NCBI GenBank assembly: GCA_020736575.1
Contig: JAGPYM010000038.1
Location: 1-64,000, forward strand
Direction: 5' to 3'
DNA length: 64,000 bases
Origin: Thelonectria olida
Taxonomy: Eukaryota > Ascomycota > Sordariomycetes > Hypocreales > Nectriaceae
The translations under genes were made by a program, and so were the position numbers. The first letter of the stretch is position 1. Each line of letters starts with the position of its first letter. Below, in pieces: positions 52,036-63,382 of this stretch. The notes beneath the pieces are model-generated. The model saw only the letters and a program-made list of their open reading frames with translations, was not told the origin of the DNA and made no database searches.

Positions 52036-53760
52036 CTAAAGGAACGATGGCTTGGTGAGAACGCGGTACTCGACATAATCCTCGCCATCGATGTTGAGGA
52101 TGGTGCCCTGTGAGACCAGCTTTCCAATGAAGGAGCCCGTGGTCTTCCGCTCATACTTGATCCCTCCATAAATCTGGGCATCGTCTACATCAGCCTTGAC
52201 TCGGAGACTCTCTTGGTGGGCCCAGACCTTATTCAGGTGTTGCATCTCCTCCGATTCGTGCAATCGCATTCTGCCGGTGGTGACAGGGGAGATCGCGGAG
52301 GCGGCGGCATTTGCGGCATCCGCAGCGGCGGCAGCAGCACGTTCTCGGTGAGTGGCATGCCGGTCGGTGCGACCTTGAGCAGCCTCGTCCCTGACGATCT
52401 CGCGATGGGCGAGCGAGTTGGTTTGCTCACGAGCATCGACACTCTGCACCCGGTTCACTGGGGGACGTACCTCGGCCTCGGGAAGCGGCCGTCGACGAGG
52501 ACGGCTCTCTGTGCTGGCCGCGACGCGCCGATTTTGGCGCAGTTCGTAGCCTCCGGGTCTAGCTCGGGGAGATTGATCGATAGGTTCAGCAGGTGGTTCG
52601 GGGGCAATGGCAGGGTAGGCGGATTTGACGCTCTTATAACCAGTGCCCGCACGGGCCTGAGCCTCCTGGACTGCCTGGATCTCGTTTGCGGCTCGCTCCT
52701 CAGGGGTCTCGCCATGATCGAGCTGCCATTGGCGAACTCGGCAGTACTCTTTGATCTCGAGTCGTTGAAGCGGTTTGAGGTGTTCCTCGAATTCAACTTC
52801 CTTGTATGGAATCCACAGAGCACCTACACCAATAGGGAAGTTGCCGTCCACAAAACGGCCGTCACGAGTCTCGCGCACCAGCCTAATGCGAAATATGTCG
52901 TTCTGGCCCAAGATGCCGTAAACTGCGTGACGGTTCTTGGGATCGGGTTCACTAGAGCCCTTCCAATATCCCAAAAGAATATGCGTGGGGCGGGTTCCTG
53001 GGAGGGGTTCGATAGGGGTTCGCAATGGCTGCGACGTCAGGGGCAGTGGAGGGTGAGATGGTGGTGGGACAGGTGGTTCTTGAGCTTGAGAGACGCCGTT
53101 GGTAGGGACGGGGTTGATAGCTGCGAAGCCACCACTGACTCTTCTCCGCTTCGCATCTGGTCGGCTGGGAGTGGAAAGTTGCTCAGGCATCTCGAGACCA
53201 TAGGCAATAAGTGGCGAGTTCGGATTGTTTTCGTTGGCTGGGTTCAACTTGGCGCGACGAATTGCCTCCTTGACAGCCGCCTTCTCCCCAGCTTTGCGCT
53301 CCTCTTCGGTTGTCTCGTGCAGCTGATCAGATCGAATTCTGACATATTCTTTAACCTGATAATGATTTAGACCGGTAAGGTGCTTGGAGAAGACCACACG
53401 CTCAAAGGTGACCCAGCTTCCACCAGGACCTGGGGGCAAGGGATACTCGCTGGGTATCGGCTCGCCTGCGGTATTGATCGGTTGAATGCGAGTTCGCAAG
53501 CGATCCCGAACATCAATGAAGCCAATAACTGCATGCTTGGTGCTCTCGTCGGGTCCGGCTGAGTCTCTCCAATATCCGAGGATGACGCCTTTGACAGCGC
53601 TGAGGTTATTCTGGGCGGGTTTGTTCTTAGCGTCTTGAGAATTCTGCCTGCTACCGGGACTCTTTGGAATCTCGATTTTACTCTCATTTAAGTCGTTAAA
53701 TAAGGAGGTACGTTTCCTCTTGGCGTAGTGAGAGACGACGGGCTCATCCGCATTAGCCAT
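52036..53760 (-). CDS. Protein of unknown function with a duplicated domain
   Basis: A 574-residue single-exon protein from an ATG at 53760. Two related blocks of about 90-100 residues are visible. Repeat 1 (about 57-150) has VILGYWRDSAGPDESTKHAV, then WVTFERVVFSKHL and HYQVKEYVRIR. Repeat 2 (about 265-355) has ILLGYWKGSSEPDPKNRHAV, then WIPYKEVEFEEHL and LEIKEYCRVRQ. Between them is a basic KRRRVSG segment (possible nuclear signal) and a Pro-rich linker. After them is an Ala-rich coil (ERAAAAAADAANAAASA) and a short folded-looking C-terminus. No known family or enzyme motif is recognised. The duplicated GYW...KEY unit may be a protein-binding module; this is inference. Confidence 0.75.
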   Translation of the reverse strand: MANADEPVVSHYAKRKRTSLFNDLNESKIEIPKSPGSRQNSQDAKNKPAQNNLSAVKGVILGYWRDSAGPDESTKHAVIGFIDVRDRLRTRIQPINTAGEPIPSEYPLPPGPGGSWVTFERVVFSKHLTGLNHYQVKEYVRIRSDQLHETTEEERKAGEKAAVKEAIRRAKLNPANENNPNSPLIAYGLEMPEQLSTPSRPDAKRRRVSGGFAAINPVPTNGVSQAQEPPVPPPSHPPLPLTSQPLRTPIEPLPGTRPTHILLGYWKGSSEPDPKNRHAVYGILGQNDIFRIRLVRETRDGRFVDGNFPIGVGALWIPYKEVEFEEHLKPLQRLEIKEYCRVRQWQLDHGETPEERAANEIQAVQEAQARAGTGYKSVKSAYPAIAPEPPAEPIDQSPRARPGGYELRQNRRVAASTESRPRRRPLPEAEVRPPVNRVQSVDAREQTNSLAHREIVRDEAAQGRTDRHATHRERAAAAAADAANAAASAISPVTTGRMRLHESEEMQHLNKVWAHQESLRVKADVDDAQIYGGIKYERKTTGSFIGKLVSQGTILNIDGEDYVEYRVLTKPSFL

Positions 53761-55799
53761 GATTTCATCTTCTTGATCCGAGGGAGCGCAAAGTGACGAC
53801 GGCTTTTGACCGCCGTTGTGATTGCCGACAACGATTTCGTCTTCGAGTTCGTTGAACCCGAGACCAGATGGAGAATGAACACTGCTTTCCGGCTCACTAA
53901 GCTCACTCTCGGTTCTGTGGCCGTTGCCTTGCCTGTTGATCTGTTAGTTTTCGCTACATTAGCGAAAGTGGAGAAGAGCAAAGAGAAAGCGTTGGGGTCG
54001 GTAGCCTAGGAGGTTGGTTTGAACCCAGTGCGGGATCTAAATCGAAAATCATTCATCTCAGACCACTTGGTCGGAGGGAAATGATGACATACAAAGTTGA
54101 GCAAGCGAGATTATGAGAAGCGCGGGATGAGATATGCAACTCAGTGTTGCTGAAATTGGCCGCTGAAACAAGGCTGAAAGAAGACCAAAAAAAAAAAGCT
54201 GTGTCAGGGAAGACGGGGACGTAAAAGTGCCCGGTGGACGGAGTTTTTTCTCACAAATTGAAGTAAATAAATCGAGGGGATTTCGGGTACCTAGAGGCAT
54301 AGGGTGTGGGAACCGACTCAACCGAGCCCAAGAGGTTGTAGCTCGTTGCACAACTGTCGACAAATAGGCTCAAACGATGAACGCGACAGTGCGTGATGAA
54401 AAGTTCAGGATTACCCTTGTGACGGGGATGGGAAGACTGGATTGATAAGGTTGGTGGGCACGTTCCTGCGATGCGCGACCTTGCGCGGCGAGGGAAGATG
54501 CCGCCAGGCCAGGTGCGGCAAGACAGACGTTGGCAAATGGGGACATGCCAGCAAGTCAAAGCCTCTGCACCAAGGCAACGCCACTGAGGGACGCGACGAG
54601 AGACGCAGTGCCATCATGCATCGCATCGCAGCAGGGAAGATGGAAGAAATGAAAAGCACCAACTGACTTGGGTGATGAAGACTCTTCGGGACGGTTAACA
54701 GACCCTTTTGATGTCTCCGAGACTAGAGCTTGAGTAGAAGTGGTCATGGCAAGGGATGGTGCGCGATCTTGCGAGACTAGGGCCGATGTATATGCAGCTG
54801 CCGGCGACGATACGGCCGCGGTTGAACCCTTGGACTTCCTAGAAGCGGAGGCGGCGGCGGCGGCGGCGGCGGCGGAAGAAAACGTAGTTTGAGCGGACTC
54901 TTTGGCCAATTCAGAAGTTGAAGATATTGATGCTGGAGGAGGAGCCTGCTCAGCCCCGGAGGTTGGAGCCGTGGAGAGGCCTGCTTTGCTGGGGCTGACG
55001 TAGGAGCAGCAGACGCTGAGGTGCTGGCGATGTTGGCTCAGGCAGCGCAACCGGCGCCCTGGCCTTACGGATGGTTATGAGGCAAGCGTGTAGTAAGTAA
55101 AATGTGAATATTGGCGAGTTTGGTAAGCTACGGGTAATTTGGAAGGAGGCAGAAAAGACCCGCGCGTGTCCCGCACAGGGGGGCGGAGAGAACAGGGATG
55201 AACAAAGAGAACTGAGATGCTGCTAGTTGGCTGAGGATTTGATTCTGGAATCTTTAGGACTGGAAGCCGGGGTCCAGGACTAAAAGCACAGGTGCAGAGT
55301 CCCGATCAAACTTGAACTAGGCTAAAAAAGGTTTATCCATGTGGCTTGCGTTGGCGAAAATCGATGTTGGGCGTCGGGTTGTGGGTTGGAACAGGCGTCG
55401 CCGAAGGGCGAAGTAACACAATTAAATGGACCAAAAATCAGCCACAACGACGCAGGAAATAAAAAGTACAGAGATCGACAGAGAAAAACTTAGTTAATTC
55501 AGCGGTAAATTAAATGTTCCAATTATCTTCGACACGCCTTTTATTCTTAATGAATGTATGTATGTACGTAGCTTAGCACCACTGATAACACCGGACACGA
55601 GCTCGAATGGAGGAGCCATGGGAACGAGTTGACATTCAAGCGCGCCACTGGGTTAGATCTGCAGGATATTCTAATTGTTCTAATACCTTCGCAAGTATTT
55701 GGATCCTTAGATAGTCTCTCGCACGCCGCATGTCTCATGAGAGACTTGGAACGCCCCTGGCATCCCCCCGGCGTTTAAATACACATACATACATACATA
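53761..55799. other. No confident gene; GGC trinucleotide repeat
   Basis: A GCG/GGC repeat at about 54849-54876 encodes polyalanine in a minus-strand frame (55050-54556) that lacks a start codon and recognisable domain. It could be an exon of an unresolved gene. Other frames are short. An ACAT microsatellite lies at 55781-55800. Confidence 0.35.
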
Positions 55800-56285
55800 T
55801 GCTGCCTTTCCTCCTAAGAAGGACGAGAGGTTTCTCATCTTTGTCCGTGAGCATCTCAGCATGCCTTCCCGTTGCGCAGTCCATTTTGCGCAGCGGAATA
55901 GGAAGTGTACCACTGTCTCTGATGCTTGCCCGCATTCGTGAGCGTCCGATTCCATTGCTCCTATCTTGCACAGAAAGCTGTTGAGTCTCGCCATTCCGGT
56001 GCGGAGCTGCGACAGTACGTCTGCTTCCTTCCTCTTCAGCGGGTCATATAGAGTACGGGTATGCTTGCCTGGCAGTGCCGTGTCCATCTGCTTCGAGTAT
56101 TTCGCGACTCTTTCTGGGAGTGTTCTTGTTTGCTAGTCTTATCCTTGTGGATCTTGCTAGATGTGGGGCACATCTGGTCTGCATTCTCCTTTTGTGGCCT
56201 TCCGGGCTGCTGCCTTGGCTTTTCGTCCTAGCGCGAAACCCTCTTCTCCTGTTGGAACCCACATCGTCTTCAAGACGCTCTACGT
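55800..56285 (-). pseudogene. LINE ORF2 C-terminal relic
   Basis: The minus strand encodes TALPGKHTRTLYDPLKRKEA, then VLSQLRTGMARLNSFL and ECGQASETVVHFLFRC, matching the C-terminal region of the intact LINEs. Further upstream MWVPTGEEGFALG is followed by several in-frame stops. The fragment ends abruptly after FLGGKAA, next to an ACAT microsatellite. It is the oldest LINE copy in the window. Confidence 0.88.
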
Positions 56286-57268
56286 TTAACAATAGAATGC
56301 AGGAGACAGGGAGGCACCGTGGGGAAACCGAGTGGTGTTGGCTGTGTTGGCTGTGAAGAGCGATCATTTGTTCGACATCCACCTCCCCTACACCTCACGA
56401 ATGCATGCCGTACACTTGGCACATGTGAAGTGAGTCGCTGTATACCCGAGGACACCATCTCCTCCAGGTACTTCCGATCCTACCCGGATCTCTTTTTATG
56501 AGACTCAAACACAACTAAAAGGAAACTATTGCGTCTGTAGGGAGGAAAGAAGAGGCGCAAAAGATGAGACTGAAAAGCGAAAACTTTGACATGAAAAGGA
56601 ATGTAATAATGTGTTAACACACTGATGAAAAAGTGGTGTGAATAATGCTCCCGCCGTATATATTCCGCTGGGGCAAAGAGGAACCAAACCACCTTCATAG
56701 CTGACTCCCAGTAGAAGGGAATTGGTTGGCTGGACATTGGGAAAATGGGGCTAAGTAATGCAGACTTGGACGATACAAGTCATGCGAGTGGTCCAAATAG
56801 ACGATGTAGATATGAAAACGAACTGGCGTTGAAGGCATTCCGTAGTACCGTATAGAGCCATGCTCTGGCAATGGCCATGTTGGCGGTTATATGCGTCGAG
56901 AAACAAGCTCGGACGAGCATGTTCTGATCCGGACTTCCAAGATGTAGTTTAGATGAACGTCCATTATTCGTTTCTGGCAGTCAAATAACGCCATGAAAAC
57001 AAGTCCCATCCAAGGAACAAGCGCCATTGCCCCATATCGGAGTCTAAGTAGCGTTCGAACAAGGCTCGAACTCGACACTTTTGTCGCTGTTGTCACGAGG
57101 CTACACCAAAGGCGGGGAAAGCTATTCCTTCAGCTCTTCACTGGGCTCCTCGTTCTCGTTCGGGAAGCTGCTCCGACTGCATGCTCTCCCAGCGACGATC
57201 AAGTTCAGCACTATCATCACAGTTAGCCTCTGGAAACTCTCCTGTAATAGGATAGGAGTAAGAGGCAC
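56286..57268. other. No gene seen
   Basis: 3' side of the next minus-strand gene; only short frames. Confidence 0.4.
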
Positions 57269-60085
57269 TCACGCCGACTCCTTCAATATCTTGACACCCT
57301 TCTCCCGACAAAAGTGCAGGAATCGCCGCATCGTCCGCTCCCGTTTAAACGATGCCATCACATTTCCGCGAGGAAGTCCATCCTTTTTGGACAACACAGA
57401 ACCCTCGATGCGCATAACAACGTGGATCCTCAACGCCTCAATGTTCCACACAACCTCCGAAATCTCGTTAAGATTCAAATGAAAGTCAATTGGCTCCTCG
57501 TGCAGGCCCCACGACACCGGGTTAATGTCCTTAAGAACCTGGTGCTCGAAGCACTGGTCTTCCTCTTGCCAACACCAGTACTGAGTCACTTGCGTGGAGC
57601 TTGTAAACAGCCGTGTCTTCACCCGGTAGAGCCGATAGTCGCGCGGACTAATGTCCACGCCACTCCAGGACTCGGTGTCGGAATAGTCTTCGACATGGAA
57701 CGCGTCGTGGATGGGTCCGACTACGGCTTCGAGACGCCTGGGACGCTTGTGAAGGTGCGTGCTGAAAGGACTTTCATGCGGGTCGGACACCTGAGCCGCC
57801 AGAGGAGATTGATCGACCTGGGGCGTGTCGCGGGGCGTGGTCGTGACAGGCTGCATGCTCTTGCGCTTCTTGGAGGGCTTGGGTGTGTCGCTGGGACTGC
57901 CCACATTCTGACCACCCAATTTCATGCCCGATGGACGACCGACGTTCTTGAAACCGTGCTTCCGACGGAGGGCGGTGAGCTTAGGATCATGATAAAAGTA
58001 GATCGTCTTGGAAAGATTGAAGTTGGCACCCTGGACCTTGATGAGCTCGTAGAGCCGCTGGCGAATCCACTCGACGGGCTTGATATCCAGCTTGAACTTG
58101 GCCAACTCCGACAGAGTCTCTGAGAGTCGGAACAGAGTGTCATACGAGCCGATGCCTCCCTTTCCAGCGAAGATGTAGTTCTTAGCAAGGAGCTGGTACG
58201 GGCTGATATCGCCCTCTTCGAGGAACTCGAGGATCTTGACGCCGCGGTTGACCTGTTGTCCGATGTGGTACTTGGATGAACCTCCTGTATCTGCGCCAAG
58301 TGCCAATATGGCCTGGTGTTTCTCGCGCCACCTAGCCAGCTGTGGCTCGATCAAGCCTCTCACATTTGGCCAGTGAGGATCCCAGTATGGGTGGTCCTCG
58401 TCAATTTTGGCGACAGGCACGCCCTCCATGCACATGGGGAAGGTATACACGAGACCGTCGTCGTTAAGCTCGAGAGTCTCCCGCGTAATTTCTTCCAATG
58501 GCTCCTCAGCAGCCTCCTCAGACGGCTGTGGCGAATCGATGGGCATAGAGGTTGGTGTCGGACGATCAACCGAGGGAGGCCTATTTCGGGCGTTGGCGGG
58601 GGTAAACCCAGGCGTCACTCGATACTCTTGAGGCGTGGGAATCTGCTCGGGCTCGCGAACTGTTAGACTACCGGTGGGAACGGGGTGTTCCTTCATCGTC
58701 GTGTCCACCTCGGTGCTTGGCTGAACAGTGTCTGGCTGGGGTGATTGGTGGGAGTGGATGAAGCGGGAAGTGGGCGACCATTGAGGGGCCTGATTCTGTT
58801 GATGACGCAGTTGGGGCTCCTCATATCGAGGCGGGGCGACAGAAATCTCAGCTTCTGCTCGATCTTGGGCTTCAAGGATTGTTGTCGCCTCCTGCGCAAT
58901 TCTCGCGTCTATGATGCTTCGAGTGTTCTCGGTACTCATGGTTTCTTCAACTGGCTCTGATTGGTGATCGTGTCTCGTTTCCGACGGCGAATCATTATTA
59001 GTATCCACAATCGTCTTCGTCTTCGTCTCAGGGGCGTTTCTCTTCTCCTGCGCCGCGTTATCTGCCTTCTCTGGAGCACTCTCCGTCTCTTGGGGAGCCG
59101 GAGCACCACGCAGCGACGTCCTCGTCTCTCTGCGTGACCTTGACCACCGTCTCGCCGAAGGCACATCAATGGTATCTCCTGACGCACCATGACAGCCCTG
59201 TCGATTCCATTCGCAGTTGCCGCATTTCTGGAACAGCTCACCACCCACAATGACGCAGTCGTTAAAGGCCCCCTGGTTCTTCTCGCAGTACTGGCATCGC
59301 TTGGACTGGATCTGACCGGTGGCCTGGATCATGCAGGATAGCCATTTGACGCCCTTGGGTTCGGTGCGGTCGTAGACAGTGGCAAGATACGTATTGTTGA
59401 AGCGTCGACCGCGGCGGATCTTGACGGGTCTTCGGATCTCGAGCTCCATGATGGATTCAACCCATTGGTTCCAGGGCTCGACGCGCTCTAGCGGGCCGAT
59501 CACATTTCCGTCAGCGTCGACAACGTCTACGATGGCATCGACAGGTTTTTCCCTGGCCCGATCCTCATGTTGGTATTCAATGCCCTCCATGGGCGTCTCA
59601 TCCGCGGCAGTGATGCCATTCGTAGGCGTGCCGTTCGTAGTCGGCCTCGTGTCCTCGATCCCCCGCCCTGAATCGATCCCCTGCCCTGAAGTCCCATTCA
59701 CGACTGGTTGATCTAGACGTGTTGCCGGGAGTGACGCGAGACCAACCAGATCAAACTGATGGGTGTTCTCCTCGTCCGGATCTTCGCCTTTCTTTTGCCG
59801 AAAAAAACTCCGCATGGTCTTGACCACCTTTTGACACGTCTCGACACGCGCCTGCTGTCCATCGTGATATTTTTGCTCGAGGCGATTTAATTTATCCGCC
59901 TTTTCTTCGCATGAGTCGGTGGCTGAGGCGAGTTCTTCGTCGACCTTGGCGAGGTCCTTGGCAAGACGCTGTTGGAGATCGCTGAGTTGACTCCGTCGTC
60001 TGGTCAAGTTTTCAATACCGAATGTCGAGACAACGCGAGTTCCGCCCAGTCCTACAACACACTCCGATGATTTCGACTCAGCCAC
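57269..60085 (-). CDS. DUF3716-type zinc-binding protein
   Basis: An open frame of 938 codons. Residues about 25-95 form a coiled coil (RRRSQLSDLQQRLAKDLAKV). Residues about 205-300 look like the fungal DUF3716 region, with CQYC near 265 and CGNC and a further Cys near 290 (RCQYCEKNQGAFNDC, QKCGNCEWNRQGC), probably a zinc site. A long Pro/Ser/Thr linker follows, then a conserved helical part (KYHIGQQVNRGVKILEFL, then EWIRQRLYELIKVQGANFNL) and a basic segment. The frame opens with GTG at 60083-60085; the first ATG is near residue 92, so a 5' exon or an unseen start is likely. The stop overlaps a GTGAGT donor-like sequence at 57268-57273, so a spliced tail is possible. Function unknown. Confidence 0.7.
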   Translation of the reverse strand: MAESKSSECVVGLGGTRVVSTFGIENLTRRRSQLSDLQQRLAKDLAKVDEELASATDSCEEKADKLNRLEQKYHDGQQARVETCQKVVKTMRSFFRQKKGEDPDEENTHQFDLVGLASLPATRLDQPVVNGTSGQGIDSGRGIEDTRPTTNGTPTNGITAADETPMEGIEYQHEDRAREKPVDAIVDVVDADGNVIGPLERVEPWNQWVESIMELEIRRPVKIRRGRRFNNTYLATVYDRTEPKGVKWLSCMIQATGQIQSKRCQYCEKNQGAFNDCVIVGGELFQKCGNCEWNRQGCHGASGDTIDVPSARRWSRSRRETRTSLRGAPAPQETESAPEKADNAAQEKRNAPETKTKTIVDTNNDSPSETRHDHQSEPVEETMSTENTRSIIDARIAQEATTILEAQDRAEAEISVAPPRYEEPQLRHQQNQAPQWSPTSRFIHSHQSPQPDTVQPSTEVDTTMKEHPVPTGSLTVREPEQIPTPQEYRVTPGFTPANARNRPPSVDRPTPTSMPIDSPQPSEEAAEEPLEEITRETLELNDDGLVYTFPMCMEGVPVAKIDEDHPYWDPHWPNVRGLIEPQLARWREKHQAILALGADTGGSSKYHIGQQVNRGVKILEFLEEGDISPYQLLAKNYIFAGKGGIGSYDTLFRLSETLSELAKFKLDIKPVEWIRQRLYELIKVQGANFNLSKTIYFYHDPKLTALRRKHGFKNVGRPSGMKLGGQNVGSPSDTPKPSKKRKSMQPVTTTPRDTPQVDQSPLAAQVSDPHESPFSTHLHKRPRRLEAVVGPIHDAFHVEDYSDTESWSGVDISPRDYRLYRVKTRLFTSSTQVTQYWCWQEEDQCFEHQVLKDINPVSWGLHEEPIDFHLNLNEISEVVWNIEALRIHVVMRIEGSVLSKKDGLPRGNVMASFKRERTMRRFLHFCREKGVKILKESA

Positions 60086-60170
60086 AGAGGAGACTATTGT
60101 CTGCGCGCCCTTTCCTGTGAGTGAACCGTGCCAGACGTCTTGTCAACAGCGTAATGATACGTAAGATTAG
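60086..60170. promoter_or_regulatory. Very short divergent gap (possible bidirectional promoter)
   Basis: Only 85 bp separate the open frame of the minus-strand gene from the first ATG of the plus-strand gene. Either the promoters overlap or the 5' exons of the two genes overlap each other. An acceptor-like TTCACAG lies on the minus strand near 60114-60120. Confidence 0.35.
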
Positions 60171-63100
60171 ATGTTACCGGTCAACTTTACACAGAATGAC
60201 CCAACAGAACAAGACTGGCATCGAAACACCACACCTGCAACGAAATCCATATCTTTCGACGAAGTCTTTCAAGATGGCAACGCCCCAGTCAAACAAGTCA
60301 TCATCCAGTTCCCAAATAGCAACGGATCGTGGTTTATTCTACGTTGCGATGAGCATGAGCATGATTTCATGTATCCTCCTCTTAGAGGTGCTGCGGCCCA
60401 CCTGAGGAGTAAGAAGCATCATTGGCTACGAAATCCATCTAATGTCGTCATCGTCGAGCACTTCGGGATTGAGGTTTTGAACTGCAACGCCGAACTGGCG
60501 GAGAAGAATAATTCTGTTGCTTTTAAAGCCGGCCAGGGTGGCATGAAGCGTTCAATTGCCTGCATCGCGGATGGAATGCCCAGGCGACAGACCTTGGGAT
60601 CGGAGAAGAGACCAAAGTTTACCACTAAGGGATGCAGCCGGACTGGAGTTGACCGACATGGCGGTCTCAAGCGGCAATCAAAGCAAAGAAGGCACGAGGG
60701 AATCCCCAGCCCAATTCCAGGCCGAATTTATCTGGCGTACTGGGAAATGACGAGAGATTGGTTGCCCGCGCTTCTTCTACCTCACATCGGCCTACAAGAA
60801 TTCGGGGTACCAAGTACACTTGAGAGCCTTGGCTTGATGGATCACATTCCGGAGTGCTACGAGTACGACCCAGAAACCAAAGATCTCAAGTGGAAGAAGG
60901 GATACGAACATGGCGGGCCTTGTGTCATGGAGCGGGAATTTGCTGTCATATACTTTGGCGGGAACAAGTTCCCAGATGGAAGCCGTGCTGATTGGGTGAG
61001 GGCAGGAGATTTGCAGGAATTGAGTGTGTTTGATGCCTCGCCACGTCTTGTGCCGAATTTGAAGTTTGCAAGGAATTTCCTCCGGAGGCGCTTAGAAGAA
61101 CAGGCCGACACCGCAAGCGAAAGCTGTACTGCTTTGTCAGACGGTGAGTTTACCCATGAAGCCCTGGCTGCGGCTCATGCTAACCAAACCACCATCAAGT
61201 CGAATCAGATTCTGAGACAACGTCTTCATCTTTTGTCGCGGGAAGTGGCAGTCCTATCATATCCGCCTCAGATGGCATGGTCCCATTGATGGAGGAGCTT
61301 GCTACCGAACCAATCTCTCAAGAAAGGGAAGTCTCTTTATCTCCAAGCATGGAATCAGAAACATTCCGACCAGATTACCAGCTGGAGAACGTCAATCGAA
61401 ATTGTTGCGGGAATGCCCATGAGCCCGAGTTGGGGAGCGTTTCAGATGCGGAGCAAACCACCGGTTTCGACACTCGCTCGCAAATGGCTGACCCAGAAGA
61501 AAATTACCGAACGACGATAGAAGACGAAGCAGATCATGAGACAGAGTCTTCATCCTGCGTCGCACGAACCAGAAGTCCTGCCATGTCTATTTCTATCGAC
61601 TTGAACCAATTAGTGGAGGAGTCGGCAGCCAAACCATTCTCCCAGGAAAGGGAAGCCTCTTTGTCCCCAAGTGTGCAATCAGAAGTTCTCTCGCAAGACC
61701 CCCAGCTGGAGCAACGCGATCGAAGTTGCCACGCGAGTGCACCTGAGCCTGAGCTGGGGAGCGCTCCAAACGCAGAGCAAACTATCAGCACTGATGCTCG
61801 CTCACAAATGGCCGATTCTGAAGTAATCTCCATCTCAAGTTCAGAAATTGAAATGTCGGACGAAGGCCAACCGATCACAGCAAGTGAACCGCCAAGTGTC
61901 CAAACTGCCAACGACACGATGCAGATTGACAGTGGTGATTCAACTAAGCACAATGACAAAGGCACCACACGAAGCAACGACCCTTCTACATCACCGGTAC
62001 ACATCCATCAACACCATATCCAACGCGCCTTATCACCTGAGCCTGAGTTGGCGAGCACTGCAAGTTCGAAACAACCTGGTAGTTTTGGCACTCACTCGCA
62101 ATTGTCCGAGCCCGGGATGATTTCAATCTCAAGTCTAGAAGACGAATTGTCTGATGAAGATCAGCCAACTACAGTAAATGAACGCCAAAACATCCACTCT
62201 GACGACCAAATCGCGCAAAGAGATGCCACATCTTCGTCAACGAGTAACAGCATAGCTTGCTCACAAAGCATGCAACCTCTCACGTCACCTGTACGCATCC
62301 ATCAACGCCAGATTCAACGCGCCTTGTCCAATCACATGGCAGCCGACCTACTCAAGGTGAAAACAAAGTCAATCGAACTCAAGTTTCCGAAAGCAATGCA
62401 TGGGTTCGAAACATCACAACCGCAGCTACCCCCAGCTCGACCTCCAACTGCTCAATGGCATGCTGGAGCTCTCATTCCACCTGATAACGAACCCCACTCC
62501 TCAACATCCAGTTGCAACCACATACGAATGTCGGTGTCCCAGAAGCCCAAAGATTCCATGACAGACACCGAGGTTCCCAAAACTTCACTATCAGGAACAT
62601 TCCGCACACTAAAACCAAAACCTCCTATCATAGCTTCAGATCCAACGGGCAGGCCACAGGTAGCGATACCTCCTGGCGCCGACGATCGAACTGCATATGT
62701 CTCTCTTTCCAGGGTTTCACAAAGAACATTCCGCGCTTTGACTTTGAAACCCCCGGTCACAGTTCCGACAAGTGGATCACAATCTCGAGAGCCCGGGATA
62801 CCGCCAGGTCAAGTTCCGAGTACACAACCCGGTGCTGGGGCTTTTGTTCCCGTCAATACTGAAGCCAATTCCTCAGCACCCCCTATCGGCCAGATACAAG
62901 CGCCGAAGCTTCAGACTCCCCAAGTTCCAACTGCCCACGTTCCGTCTGGAAATACGAATGTTGTTAAGAGTTCAAACTTAGGAACACTCTACTTGATACG
63001 CGAGCAATCCTCAGTCATATCCCCAGACAAACCCCCACTCAAACCACCAGTCAGAGTTCCATTTCCATACAGCATTCAACTACAAACGGGTGAGCCACGA

Positions 63101-63382
63101 TTTGGCCAGCCGCCGCACGAGGTCCCACCATACTTTCTCGATCGCCTGCGAAAATTGACGGGAAGTCAAGATGAAAACCCCCTAATATCTGCATTCCTTA
63201 CAAAAGGCCTTTACCTTTGCCCTTGGTGTCAGAAAAAATATCGTCGCCCCGTCAGTTTTACGGATCATCTGGCCTCGACTCACAGCAGGTCGCCCGACCC
63301 GAAGCAAGGACCCATCGTGTCCCGGGCCGAGCTTGACTCTGGCGTTGACAGCGATATAATTGACTTGACTTCTGAACCATAG
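60171..63382 (+). CDS. C2H2-type protein with internal repeats and SIM-like motifs
   Basis: Exons 60171-61143 and 61200-63382 (56-bp intron, GTGAGT, GCTAACC branch, AAG acceptor) give 1,051 residues; without splicing there would be two overlapping frames. Near residues 55-85 is a Cys/His segment (RCDEHEHDFMYPPLRGAAAH). Residues about 185-290 form a conserved block (GRIYLAYWEMTRDWLPALLL). The middle is low-complexity with repeats (SQEREVSLSPS/SQEREASLSPS, EPELGS three times). Near the C-terminus is a C2H2 finger (LCPWCQKKYRRPVSFTDHLA). EVISISSSEIEMSDE, GMISISSLEDELSDE and the terminal DIIDLTSEP resemble SUMO-interacting motifs. A nuclear, SUMO-linked role is inference; no family name is known to me. 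Confidence 0.75.

Noticed and set aside
54556..55050. Alanine-rich minus-strand frame as a gene
   Set aside because: It is driven by a GCG trinucleotide repeat and has no start codon; only a possible exon.
61144..61289. Two separate overlapping genes at 60171 and 61277
   Set aside because: A 56-bp intron with GTGAGT and GCTAACC joins them in one frame.
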